Source: Erodium maritimum (taxonomy: Eukaryota > Streptophyta > Magnoliopsida > Geraniales > Geraniaceae). Taken from it: a stretch of DNA of 64,000 nt. The notes under the pieces are model-generated. The model was not told where the DNA came from, searched no databases, and saw nothing but the letters and a program-made list of their open reading frames with translations. The position numbers and the translations under genes were made by a program. Of the stretch, positions 1 through 10,562 are shown piece after piece. Within the stretch, counting starts at the first letter, position 1. Every line of letters starts with the position of its first letter. The stretch lies in assembly GCA_963921825.1 (NCBI GenBank), contig OY997596.1, positions 34,091,932 to 34,155,931 of the forward strand, written 5' to 3'.

Positions 1-157
1 GCCTACTGGTTGTGGTTGATTTTTGGGGGATCGTTTAGGTCGGCCCTGGTTGTATTTTTCTTTTCTTCTTTTGGAGGTCTTTCATGAACTTTGTTATTTT
101 AGGCTGAGTACCGATTATACTCAGTCTCTAAGAAAATCATCATCTACTAAAAAAAAA
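1..157 (+). mobile_element. LINE-type 3' tail with poly-A
   Basis: The window opens in a T/G-rich stretch containing a GAGTACCGATTATACTCAG-like short inverted repeat (about 105-127) and closes with an A-run at 149-157. This matches the usual layout of plant L1-type LINE 3' untranslated ends. No coding part is inside the window, so the assignment rests on layout only; the element would extend to the left. Confidence 0.35.
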
Positions 158-780
158 TGGCTCTAGTATTGTAACGACCTCCTTGTTTGGCAACGATCTC
201 CCTTTTTAAATATTTATGTTTAGTTTTTGTTTTCATTTCCACTATCCTATATTTTTTTCATCTCGTTACCTTAAAGTTTCATTTGTCTCAGTTTAGTACA
301 CAACGTTAACTTTTCATCCATTTTTTCATCCAAGACACTTAAAAGTCCATAATACCATCACTAACATTCAAATTTTCAAAAACATATCATTGAAATTTCA
401 TAACTTAAAAACTATAAAATGATAATAATATCTTTATTACCTTTCAAGTTTTCAAAATGTACCATTAGAATTTTTATTTATTTATTATTAATTAATTATA
501 TATAAACCAAATTTCAATTTTAAAAATATAATAAAAAATATATTTTAATTTTAAACAACAAGTTTATTTTTTAAAAATTCAGTTTTATTATTTTCTATTT
601 TATTTAATTGTTTTTTTAAAAAATAAAAATCATATTGTTGTTGTTGTTGTGGTCGTCGTCGTTGTACCTAATATAATCTGATCATATTAACGAAGTGGTA
701 ATATTTTAGTTTCTGTTTTAAGTTTATGTTTTTGTCATTCTTATTTTCGTCTATTTACTTAAGCTATCATGTATTAATCT

Positions 781-1452
781 TAGGGATGGCAATGGGTAGC
801 GTATGGGTCGGGTTTTGTGATACCCGTACCCTACCCGATTTTCATACCCAATACCCGTACCCTACCCATACCCGGTCAATACCCAGTCAATACCCTACCC
901 GATCTCTACCCGCTCGGGTCGGGTATTACCCTACCCGACTTGTTCATATGACATGTGGATTATTAGACAAAAAAATTGGGAACTAAGAAACCATTCCATA
1001 TAAACTTAAGTAGCCAAAAATATGAAACTTTAGAAAATATTCCACATCTCAAGTCTCAACATACAACAATCCTAAAATCAAGTAGCAACCAAGTAAAAGT
1101 AATCATTTTCAAGTTATCTTTTCGATGATCAATAAACCCAAATGAATTGTATGGTATTATGGACTTCTGAGTTATGCCCGTACAACTTTTTAATTATAAT
1201 TATGCCCGTACAACTTTTTAATTATAATTGACTTATTATTAGGTATATAATTATGAAATTATATATATATATAAAAGATCGGGTAAGGTTTGGGGCGGGT
1301 AAGGCCAAACCCGTACCCTACCTGTACCTGGTCAATGTACCCGGTCAATGGGTAATACCCTATCCGGTTAAAAAAATACCCGGTCAATACCCTACCCGAT
1401 CGAGTAGGGTGCATCGGGTACCCGTCGGGTTCGGTTTATTTTGTCATCCCTA
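781..1452. mobile_element. Non-autonomous hAT element (MITE)
   Basis: The element starts TAGGGATGGCAA and ends TTGTCATCCCTA, giving a terminal inverted repeat of about 12 bp. It is flanked by a perfect 8-bp direct repeat ATTAATCT at 773-780 and 1453-1460. An 8-bp duplication plus a TAGGG tip is the hAT signature. The sub-terminal DNA is packed with short 'tacccg'/'cgggta' words on both sides (793-930 and 1280-1435), as is common for hAT transposase-binding regions. There is no transposase ORF; short ORFs inside are low-complexity read-throughs of the CGGGTA repeats. Confidence 0.88.
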
Positions 1453-1725
1453 ATTAATCTTAATCATTTATGTATTCTGGTTATCAACTTCCCCACCAGT
1501 GATTAGTGATGGTATAATTATGGATTTTAGGTAACCAGAGATTGGTTACTAGATATGGGCTTTTAGACTAATCTGATGTCCAGCCCTAGGCTTGTCCATA
1601 GCTAAAGAAACTATATACCATGTGCTTCCAAATGTAAGTGAAAATGAACATCTCCTAAGTTAAGAATGAAGTTATATATCAAATTAAAAGAGAGTCTTGA
1701 GACAATATACTAATCATTGAAGTTT

Positions 1726-2689
1726 TTTTTTAAAAACAGGTAACCGGGGAAGTGAATTACTGCAAAAAAGAAACCATACAAGGTAGAGCGTAACCGCCAT
1801 GTGTTCTAGATATATGTCCGGGCCGACCGTAGCAAGCCCAGCGCTCATGGACCCATAAAGATAGCCTACTTGATATCGTAGACAATAACTGAGGACATCC
1901 ACTTACCGACGTCTCAAAACAGCGAGACATAAAGAAACTAGTCCTAAACAAACCAGAAAGTAAAATGTTCCAATGAAAAACATAAGAATGTAAAAATGAC
2001 CAGAAGTAGATAGTTGTGGTTGCAGGCTTCCCGAGACCTCCCAGCCCTGGCTGTCCCGGGTCTGTGGGTATAGGCCAACAGTGGCCAAACCCACCCCTGT
2101 CGGGTCTTCTCATTCCTGTAGAGGAGGTCGTCCAGCATCCGCTTGGCGCATCTCGGTGCGGAAACCACCGATCTCTGCGTGTGGCCGGCGCGACACCATC
2201 CCTTCCGAAGGTGCAATTGTCTCTGGTGGTTGTGGATCGTAGGGGACGGTTGTACCCGCATCGGTCGATCCCGGTTTATCCTTTATCGGTGGGTACTCGT
2301 TGTACCCGATGCCTTGATGTCCGACTGAAAGGAAAATGGGACGGGCGGCGTCCGACAACTGGACCTCAACGACGGGGATGAAGTCCGAGGGGAGGCTTCG
2401 ATGTGTCGGGATGGTTTGATTGAGCGGAAGCCATGGAAAACGGAGGGGGTCGAGCAGGTAGCGACGTCACCTGGTAAGGGAGGATGTCAATGGTCAGAAT
2501 CCGGCGAAATGAAGGTATAGTGGAGATATGCGGCGGAGAGGTCGAACCCTAACAGTGTATTGTTGCACCCAATCAAGGGTTTTCAGAGAGCTTGGAAGCA
2601 GGAGGCTTCAATGGTGGATTGGGGAGGGGGGTGAAGCGGCTTCAAAGAGAAGCGCTGGTAGATTTTGTATTTTAGGTAGTTCTTAAAAG
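1726..2689 (-). mobile_element. Retroposon with poly-T start and 19-bp target duplication
   Basis: A 19-bp direct repeat (ATACTAATCATTGAAGTTT) lies at 1707-1725 and 2690-2708. The insert begins with a T-run on the plus strand, so it is a poly-A-tailed sequence inserted on the minus strand. Long variable target duplications with a poly-A tail are the product of LINE machinery. The body is GC-rich with several overlapping short ORFs but no reverse-transcriptase or endonuclease motif that I can see. It could be a 5'-truncated LINE, a LINE-mobilised non-autonomous element or a retroposed transcript. Confidence 0.75.
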
Positions 2690-3414
2690 ATACTAATCAT
2701 TGAAGTTTAAGACATTAAGTTTGGAATTAGAGTCGAATACTTGATTACTTTGATAGTACTGGAAAAAAAAATAGCCTAACTATCGTTTTATGTTTTTGAT
2801 GAGATTGTACTTACCACGCTGGAGATCTCTTCTTCTCCTCTTCTTTGGGATTTTCACCAACAAATCTATTAGAGATAAATTCATATTTGTAAGTAGGTGG
2901 GAAATCTATAAGCCCTTCCTACCATCAATCAAATACACGGCCAATTCTTTGCTCAACCAGCACATTATACATATCATTCCATTCAAATCTATGTATCAAA
3001 TTTTCCTTTTTTGATTGAAGAAATGAATTGGTAGGATTGGGAAGGACATGAACTAAAATGGATCTGAGAAAGAACGTGGAATTGAAATATGCATGTTGGA
3101 TTGAAGAAGGAGAATAGAGAATATGGTGGCTGAGAGTTAATAGGAAAGATGGTTAGGGTTAAAAAAATGGGTCATGGGCATTTTTGGTATTTTGGAAAAA
3201 TTCAATGTCATGTGCTTCTTACATGACTATTTTCCGTCCAAAAATATACAGAAAAGAAACGATTAGGTACTAAACTATGGTTAAATGTTTGGCGGGGTAT
3301 TATATTACAAAAAATATATGCAGAGTATTATCTTGCAAATAATGTTTGGTAGGATATTATATTGAAATTTTCCCTAAAAACAAATAACTCGTGTAATGTC
3401 GTTTATTATTTTAT

Positions 3415-3620
3415 AATAATAATAATATGTTTCCCTTTATATTTTTGGGTTTTATAAGTTAATTACCTTGTAGTTATTTTTTGTATTAGCATAACCTTTT
3501 AGCCTATGTCAGTCTAATGGACTGCAAATGAAATTGTATTAGTCAAGCTGAAAGAGAAAAGAAAAACTGATTTTCTACTTTTAGCTTTAGCTAGGCTAAA
3601 GGACTATGGATGCTCTTACA
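3415..3620. repeat. MITE right-half, paralogous to 6650-6858
   Basis: This stretch and 6650-6858 align by eye throughout ('cctttatatttttggnttntataa', 'ttttttgtatta', 'taacctttagcc', 'gaaattgt', ending in an ATGCTCTTA/ATGCTTTTA tip). They are two copies of one dispersed repeat. Only the right tip is clear here; the left part seems lost at the junction with the decayed element ending near 3374. Confidence 0.45.
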
Positions 3621-4789
3621 AAAACATTCGTTATTTAAATTGGTGGCGGAAATTGATAAAAACTAAGAAGTTGTTCGATATTTTTTTTATAAGCGAAAAT
3701 TTATCAGGCTCTTGTCCTCTTGAGATGGAAAAACAAGGCAAAGAGAGGCACCTGAAAAAGGACCTCATCCTCATGACCAAAACGTGACTCAGAAAAGCAA
3801 GAGAAATTTTCAGTATAATACCCTGCCAAACATTTAATTTCAGTATAATACCCTGCCATAAATTTTTTGCACTTTCACACCTAAACCAAACATTTATTTT
3901 CACTTTAGTACCCAACTGTTAACTTTCTGTTAGTTTGGATGGAAAAAGTTAAAAAGACCATAATACCCCTAACTATTACTCAAATTTTCAAACTCATGCA
4001 ATTGGTTCAGAATTTGAAAATAAGTGAAATGACAATAATACCCTCCATTGTTAGGGTATTACAATGAAAATTTCACTCTGTTTAAAATAAATTCAGTTTT
4101 TTTTTTATAAATTCAGTTTTTATTTATGAAAGTTATTTTTGTTTAAAAAAAATCAGATTTTGATTTTAAAAATACATAAAAATCAGTTTTTTTTAATTTT
4201 TTTTTTATAAAAATCAGTTTTTTTTAAAAAATACATAAAAATTAGTTTTTTTTTATAAATTCAGTTTTTTTTCAAATATTCAGATCTTTTTTTTAAAATA
4301 CATAAAAATCAGATTTTTTAAAAAGTACATAAAAATCAGTTTTTTTTAATTTAATTAATAATTTATTATATTTGTTTTTTGATTTTCCCTTTTTTCATTT
4401 TTATACCCAAATCACACTCTCTCTCTCCCCCTTACTCCGTCTCTCTCTCCAAACATAATACTTCAAATCAATTCTCATTAATTCTCCAAATCAATTCTCA
4501 TTAATTATCATAATACTCCAAATCGATTATCATTTTTCTACCCAAATCACTCTCTCTCTCTCCCCTTTTGCATCCCCTTCACGATTTCAGTTCCAAGATA
4601 AATAAAAAAAATTCAGAACCAAACAAGGATCTTCGTCCCCCATTTTGCTCTCGATTTCGTTTCTCTCTCCTGTCCATCTTCAAAAAAATTCAGATCCAAG
4701 CCGTTTCAAAAAAATTCAGATTCAAAAAATTTCAGTTCCAAGCCCCTTCAAAAAAATTCAGATCCAAAAAATTTCTCATTAGTTGTAAT

Positions 4790-4992
4790 CGAACCGGAGG
4801 GAGTGAGGTCGCCGTGGCCGGGGTCGAAGTCGCCGAGGAGGTGGTGGGGGACGGAACGGCGGTGGCGGAGGGGGATCTTGTTGGTGGTGATGTCGAGGCG
4901 GCGGTAGACCCGAATCTTGTTGGAGTTGATGATCTCGGAGGGAGTGAGGTCGCCGTGACGACGACCTTTTTCTTGCGGCGGTGGTGGCCAAG
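4790..4992 (-). pseudogene. GC-rich coding-like fragment inside the foldback element
   Basis: On the minus strand one frame from about 4990 down to 4795 is open with strong C/G bias at third codon positions (repeated ATC, AAC, AAG, CTC, GAC, CGC codons). This is unlike the surrounding AT-rich arms and resembles a captured exon. A GGCGACCTCACTCCCTCC word occurs twice in the same frame, at each end of the fragment. I do not recognise the protein. The plus-strand ORF over the same bases is low-complexity Val/Gly/Glu and reads like the antisense of this frame. It has no convincing start or introns of its own. Confidence 0.3.
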
Positions 4993-5029
4993 GGAGGCCT
5001 TATCGTTCCTGGGTCGACAACTAATGTTT

Positions 5030-5283
5030 CAGATCTCTATTTTCAGATCTAATGTTTCAGAGCACAACTCAAAACCTAGAATTTTCAGATCTAATGTTTC
5101 ATTCCCTTTAGGGACTTGTGGTTGTGCATCCTTGGTTGGGATTGGGGGCTCGTTTGCAGATCTCTATTTTCAGATCTAATGTTTCAGAGCACAACTCAAA
5201 ACCTAGAATTTTCAGATCTAATGTTTCATTCCCTTTAGGGACTTGTGGTTGTGCATCCTTGGTTGGGATTGGGGGCTCGTTGG
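5030..5283. repeat. 127-bp direct tandem duplication
   Basis: The unit starting CAGATCTCTATTTTCAGATC at 5030 is repeated almost exactly from 5157. The offset is 127 bp and the second copy ends near 5283. It lies inside the cargo region of the foldback element, so it arose in or before that element. Confidence 0.85.
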
Positions 5284-6237
5284 TGGTGGAGGCTGTGGAC
5301 GAAGATGAGAGGAGAGAGAAAGAGAGTAAATTTAGGTATAAAAATGAAAAAAATAAAATAAAAAACAAATATAATAAAATATTAATTAAATTAAAAAAAC
5401 AGATATTTATGTATTTTATAAAAAAAATCTGATATTTATGTATTTTTTAAAATTAAAATATGAATTTATGAAAATAAAAATAATTTTTTAAAATAAAAAC
5501 TGAATTTATAAAAAAAAATGATTTTTATGTATTTTAAAAATTAAAATCTAATTTTTTAAAAAATAAAAATATTTTTCATAAAGAAAAACTGAATTTATAA
5601 AAAAAACTGAATTTATTTGAAAAAGAGTGAAATTTTCATTTTAATACCCTAACAATGGAGGGTATTATTGTCATTTCACTTATTTTCAAATTCTGAACCA
5701 ATGACATGTGTTTGAAAATTAGAGTAATAGTTAGGGGTATTATGGTCTTTTTAACTTTTTCCATCCAAACTAACAGAAAGTTAACGGTTGGGTACTAAAG
5801 TGAAAATAAATGTTTGGTTTAGGTATGAAAGTGCAAAAAATTTATGCCAGGGTATTATACTGAAATTAAATGTTTGACAGGGTATTATACTGAAATTTTC
5901 CCAAAAAGCAAACAACCAGCTTTTAAACGAGCTAAAATCTCCCAAAAACACAAAGGAACAGAAAACGAACAAACAAAAACAAGAAACCACAGAAACACAA
6001 CACAAACAACTAAAGCACGACCCAAGCTAAAGCAACCAAGAAACAACCCAGCCCACAAATAGGTGAAACAAAAACCTTCTAAACAAAGCTAACACCACAA
6101 CTAGTCGAAACACTCAGACCAAACCTGGACCGTCACCAAAATCAAAAGTTGTTCAATGATACTTGACTGCTCTTAAAAAGGAAAAAAAAGAATTTAACTA
6201 ATCTAAAGAATCGGGTCTAGATTAAAAGTACAATGTT

Positions 6238-6858
6238 AGAGCATCTGCACTGACAACTTTTTAATAACTGAAAGGGATGATTGTTTAGTAATCGCGACCA
6301 AAAACGTTGGGCACGATATGTTTTCTACGGCGTAAAATTTGTTGCAGTGGAAAGTTATACGCCCTACGAAACCGCCGACTGAAATGGAGTGTTTCCAATC
6401 TTTTTTTGAAATTAATACCTTTAATATTTTTATTTATTATTATTTTTTGAATACATTTATAATGTTTTATTTTTATTTTCAAATTTTAGAATTTTAAAAT
6501 TATGTTAATTTCAAAAATAAAAATATCTATTACAAATTTGTTTTTTTAAAAAAAATTTGGATTAAAATTGTATCTTGAACTTAATTAGATTAAAAAAAGA
6601 TTTTACAAATTAGTTGTGTTCATCTTTTATAAAAATTTAATTAATGTTTTCTTTATGCATACAAACATTTCCTTTTATATTTTTGGATTCTATAAATTAT
6701 TAATGTAATTAATTTTTTTGTATTATCTTTACCTTTAGCCTTGGCTAGACAGAAAGGGTTACAAAAGAAATTGTTTTAGCTATACTGAAATAGGAGAAAG
6801 AAAGTGTTTTTCTCTTTTCATCCTCAACCAGACTAAAGTTTTGCGAATGCTTTTAAGC
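6238..6858. mobile_element. MITE with AGAGCATC-type tips
   Basis: The left tip AGAGCATCTGCACTG (from 6239) pairs loosely with the right tip (GCGAATGCTTTTA near 6858, reverse complement TAAAAGCATTCGC). The right 200 bp repeat at 3415-3620. Tips of this type are common among plant hAT and PIF-like MITEs. I could not fix a target duplication, so the borders and superfamily are approximate. Confidence 0.45.
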
Positions 6859-7035
6859 TTAGTGAGGGGTTCTAAAACTTGATGTAGGCGACATAATTTA
6901 GAATACCAGGACAGTCTCATGTAATAAGGCGATTTAAATCGTTGGAGCGATTTACCGCGGTTAGGTAAGTCTTTAGTTCTAAAAATATCATTAAGCCAAC
7001 TTCATACAATTGGGGTTAAGAACAATTTTTTTCTT

Positions 7036-7446
7036 AGGTTAATTACAAAAAAAAAACTACAATGTGTTTTGCCTACTTGCTAAAGACTACGCTAAGTTTA
7101 AAAGTGGACAAAACATACAATATGTTTTTCCCACTCACAACTGTTAAAATAATGAAAAGTTATGTTAACCCTTACAAAATATGTGGACCAATACATATAA
7201 CATTGAAAAGTATTGTAATAAAATATATAGCATTGAAACATATTGTGGTCAAACATATAGCTTTGAAAAGTAATGTGGGCAAAACATATGACCCAATACT
7301 TAGCAAAACATGACATTCTTTTCATTATTTTAATATGAGACCGTGGACAATACTTATTGTATGTTTTTGTCCACTTTTAAACATAGTGTAGTTTTTAGCA
7401 AGTGGGCAAAACATATTGTAGTTTTTTTGTTGTTGTAATTAACCCT
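7036..7446. mobile_element. Foldback MITE, MULE type (GGTTAATTAC tips)
   Basis: Inverted arms of about 90 bp start AGGTTAATTACAA and end TTGTAATTAACCCT. Both carry 'ctacaatrtgttttgcc', 'acttgctaaa' and 'aaaagtggacaaaacatacaata' in matching order. A 9-bp duplication with one mismatch (TTTTTTCTT at 7027-7035, TGTTTTCTT at 7447-7455) flanks it. The interior repeats 'attgaaaagtatt', 'acatat' and 'gtgggcaaaacatat'. A relative lies at 12718-16004. There is no coding capacity. Confidence 0.82.
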
Positions 7447-7769
7447 TGTTTTCTTTGAAATATTTGAACAATACAATAATGAAAAAGAGTTAAGGTAGAC
7501 AGATTAATTGATGTTACTTAATAACTTTTGTTTTGTTTTAAAGATACGAATGTAAAAAAAATATTTATTTATATTTTTATGTAGTACGATTCATTGTATA
7601 TATAGTAGATACACATAGTAGTCCCCATGGATCGTTGATTTCCTCATTCTAGTAGATCTCCTTTAATGTTGGATCAACATTATCTTGAGGGTCAGGTTGA
7701 CCAACTAGTTGTTCATTGACCAAAGGTTCTTCCTGAACAACTTGATTATCATTATCAACATGTGGAAAG

Positions 7770-8333
7770 TTAGAGGTCAATCTCAATTTGAACTCTAACG
7801 ACAATGATTTGATCGACTAATGTAGGAGGTTGCTCAGTAATAGTTTCAGAATTTGAGCTCCGCAACCGATTCCTCCCACCGATCAAATCATTTCTCAAGA
7901 AACTTCGCATTTCTTGAGTCCACAATCCTAGTGCTATGAGATGGACAGTAAAATCTGTATCCCTTGGATCGTTCCGCATATCCAACAAAATAACCACTAA
8001 GGGTTCTAGGATCTAGTTTTTTTTGTGGGTTGTAAATCCTCACTTCAGACGAGCATCCCCAAATGCGTACATGGTGCAAACTCGGTTTCCAACCCTTGAA
8101 TAATTCAAAAGGTGTCTTGAAATAGACTCGGTTAGAACACGGTTTAATATGTACACAATCGTCTTAAGTGCATTAGTCCACAAGAATAATGGGAGATGCA
8201 CATTACTACGCATACTCCTCACCATCTCCGTCAAGGTCCGATTTCTACTTTCAACTACACCTTTCTCACTAGGAGATCCTGGATTGGTGTATTGAGCAAC
8301 TATCCCATGCTCTTGAAGAAACTTAGCGAACAT
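7770..8333 (-). pseudogene. Copia integrase fragment
   Basis: Three overlapping reading frames on the minus strand give the C-terminal half of a copia integrase. There is a GSPSEKGVVESRNRTL segment equivalent to the usual P..NG.AER.N.TL catalytic region, then a YILNR helix, then a VRIWGC...LDPRTLSGYFVGY segment typical just downstream of the core. Frame changes occur near 8040-8080 and near 7890-7990, so it is not functional. Confidence 0.8.
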
Positions 8334-8539
8334 ACTCGATGCTTGACCACCTAGTTGTATCTACCGTAATACTCTTCTCCTTTGTCACTCTTGACAATCT
8401 TGGTTTTCTTCTCACATTGATTTTCAACTTCTGCTTTGAAAATCTTAAATACGTCTAATGCTTCACTTTTGTGGTGAAGAATATAAACATACGTAGACCG
8501 TGAGAAGTCATCAATAAAGGAGATGAAGTATTTCGGACA

Positions 8540-9036
8540 TCAAATATCTATCTGGATGATTTCAAGTAATTTGGAACTTCTATGTGCACCCTTTCTGGAT
8601 ATCCTGGTTTGCTTTCCCTTTATGCAATCCACACAAACCTCGATATCAGAAAAGTCTAGAGCACTAAGTACTCGATCTTTTACTAATCTCTTGATTCCAT
8701 CCATCGAGATATGTCTCAATCTCTGATGCCACAACATAGGAGATTCCTCATTTTCAACGCATCGTTTTGTGCCAATTTCAATATATATAACCGAGTTAGT
8801 GGTATTACTTTGCACATTCATCATAAATAAACTATTGCACAAAATGTCATTTCCCATAACATCAAATTTATTGATGTATCACGGAAATCAAAGGCATAGC
8901 CGAAAGGAAATAGTCTAGATATAGATATCAAATTCCCAGAAAATCCAGGTACATAGAATGTATTATACAAAGTTAATAAGTATCCACTAGATAAAGTTAT
9001 TTGGCACGGTCCAACATATTTTACAGTTGATCGCAT
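8540..9036 (-). pseudogene. Copia protease end and pre-integrase zinc domain
   Basis: The right frame (9036-8821) carries an LYNTFYVPGFSGNLISISRL segment, found in copia polyproteins just after the aspartic protease. The next frame (8857-8540) carries LWHQRLRHIS, then a C-D-C-I-K-G-K-Q finger, i.e. the HHCC pre-integrase zinc domain. The two frames are offset near 8825-8855, which indicates an indel. Confidence 0.8.
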
Positions 9037-9161
9037 TTTGTTGCCTGAATAAATACATTGCTCATTTCCTGCATCTATGTTGAAACATGGATTGAAGGAC
9101 CATATTCAATCCACCATGCGTTAACATGAACATAAACCACATTGGACTCGTCCTTATGATG

Positions 9162-9768
9162 TCATTTTTCCTTCTTCTGGGTTGTAAGCATTACAGTGTC
9201 ACCTTGCTTTATTATCAACCAGCTTTCCTCTTGAACACACATAGTCATGAGTTCATTTATCGACCATTTATCCTTCTGTGTGTTGTAAGATATTTCGAAA
9301 GGACCGAAATGATGAGGAAGAATGTTCAAAATACAATGCACCAAGAAGGCATCTGACATCTCAAGTTCCAATGTCTTTAATTTTGCCGTAATATCTCTTA
9401 TTCTCATGATGTGCTCGCGCACACCACGGAGACCTGTGAACTTAACAGAGGAAAACTGTCCAATGAGGGTACTAGCCAAGGATTTATCCGAAGTTTGGAG
9501 TTGCTCATCAATCGCTGCGAGAAGCGAACGAGCATTTCCATACTTCTCCACCAATCCCCTTATGCATGCAAAACGTATCTATCAACGTACAACTTGCCTG
9601 TGAGTTAAAGCTATACGCAAACAGAACATTGCATATACACATATGTACCCTCTCTTTCCAGATGGAGTAGTTTTCCCCATTCAGCATGGGAACCTCTACT
9701 TTGAGGTCATTAATATTCAAAGAGTTTGATGTTGCAAACATTACATGCATTGTACAAAAGAAAAACAT
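9162..9768 (-). pseudogene. Copia gag fragment
   Basis: The frames at 9508-9768 and 9162-9554 (minus) match the start and body of a copia Gag. There is a 'VPMLNGENYSIWKERV' segment, then a long helical stretch with 'LASTLIGQFSSVKFTGLRGVREHI' and 'LEMSDAFLVHCILNILP' as in the UBN2/retrotran_gag family. A frame break lies at about 9550-9600, beside a short duplication of the 'gtatctatcgacgtacaacttgcctgtg' type that also recurs at 9810-9925. Confidence 0.75.
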
Positions 9769-9804
9769 AAATGAAACTAACTATCATGCTTTACAAACAT
9801 AAGC

Positions 9805-9945
9805 ATACAAAAATGTATCTATCGACATACAACTTCCTGTGGGCTAAAGTCATATGCAAATAGAACATTCATACAACAATGAATTTATCGACGTACAACT
9901 TGCATGTGGGCTAAAGTTATACGCAAATAGAACATTCATACATAG
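9805..9945. repeat. Short direct repeats in the copia leader
   Basis: A unit of about 65 bp ('cgacatacaacttcctgtgggctaaagt.atatgcaaatagaacattcatac') occurs at about 9825-9870 and again at about 9890-9945. A diverged third copy sits in gag at about 9583-9630. This is local tandem amplification that moved into coding sequence. Confidence 0.6.
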
Positions 9946-10297
9946 CAACCAATAAAACTATCAAAATCATGTTCTTTTTCCTAATTCATGTGGGTAGATT
10001 AGGAAATATAATTTTGATATTTTATTCTGATCAATTATATAGAGTTTTATAGAATATCATGTGGGATCGATTCTATCAAACTATGATACAATTAATCACA
10101 AACTTAATGATTTATTTTCATATATATATATAAATATTGTTAATTTAAAGATGTTGTGACTACTCTTTAAACAAAAAATTTACACATACATAAATCAAAG
10201 ATGGATAATAAAACAACAAAACATGGCAATAATAGCTGAAAAATCAGCTCGAGGGATTCACTAATGGAACAAATAATTACCAGTGAGCATGTTGAAC

Positions 10298-10368
10298 AGA
10301 GAACTCACGTAGTTTAGTGGTAAAGGTCTGTTATGACATGGGTAGATACTCTGGTTCGAATCCCATTG
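10298..10368 (+). ncRNA. tRNA-like module with A and B boxes
   Basis: A TAGTTTAGTGGTAAAGG stretch (A-box-like, 10310-10326) is followed at RNA polymerase III spacing by GGTTCGAATCCC (B-box consensus, 10353-10364). I cannot fold a clean acceptor stem, so it is a tRNA-derived SINE head or a tRNA pseudogene, not a working tRNA. It sits in the leader of the truncated copia element. Confidence 0.4.
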
Positions 10369-10497
10369 TTTTCAAAATGCATAATTTTGTTTCAAACCCA
10401 AAAACCAGCCTAGAAAGGCCAAAAATGGGCGGGTCAGATTTTGTCCACGATCCAAACAAATTACAAGAACATTTTGACACTCTATTTAGCTAAATAG

Positions 10498-10562
10498 AGC
10501 ACATAGCCCAGCGGCAAAGTCTGTTCTGAGTGTACCTCCGCCTGGGTTTGAATCCCACCGGA
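10498..10562 (+). ncRNA. Second tRNA-like module followed by a T-run
   Basis: TAGCCCAGCGGCAAAG (10504-10519) resembles an A box and GGGTTTGAATCCC (10544-10556) a B box. A run of nine to ten Ts, a natural polymerase III stop, follows at about 10567. It lies about 190 bp downstream of the first module in the same orientation. Both may be parts of one SINE-like insertion or separate tRNA-derived pieces. Confidence 0.4.

Larger units (their letters stand above)
230..3374. mobile_element. Decayed long-TIR foldback (MULE-like) element with nested insertions
   Basis: The stretch at about 270-480 resembles the left arm of the better-preserved foldback element at 3801-5902: a TTTAGTAC..CAAC..GTTAACTT order, then 'cataatacc', then 'attcaaattttcaaa'. 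The stretch at about 3170-3374 resembles that element's right arm, ending in 'tattatattgaaattttccc'. Between them lie a hAT MITE (781-1452) and a retroposon (1726-2689). I could not find a clean left tip or a target duplication, so this is an inferred older copy with uncertain borders. Confidence 0.35.
3801..5902. mobile_element. Long-TIR foldback element, MULE type, with 9-bp TSD and gene-like cargo
   Basis: Two arms of about 270-280 bp (3801-4080 and about 5630-5902) are inverted copies. They begin and end with the same order of words: AATTTTCAGTATAATACCC at the tips, then 'accaaacattt', 'tttagtaccca', 'gttaactttctgttag', 'cataatacccctaac' and 'aataataccctccattgttagggta'. A 9-bp near-perfect duplication flanks it (GAAAAGCAA at 3792-3800, AAAAAGCAA at 5903-5911). 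A 9-bp TSD with long TIRs is typical of Mutator-like elements. Inside each arm is a poly-T/A zone with reiterated 'aaaatcag', then a central GC-rich, gene-like region (about 4380-5340). No transposase is visible, so it would move in trans. Confidence 0.85.

Noticed and set aside
2016-2381. 121-codon plus-strand ORF
   Set aside because: It overlaps several other ORFs in a GC-rich retroposon with a poly-A tail and has no recognisable motif.
4568-5179. 203-codon plus-strand ORF as a real gene
   Set aside because: It is low-complexity (Lys/Phe repeats, then Val/Gly/Glu), runs through a 127-bp tandem duplication and lies inside a foldback element. The coding bias sits on the opposite strand.
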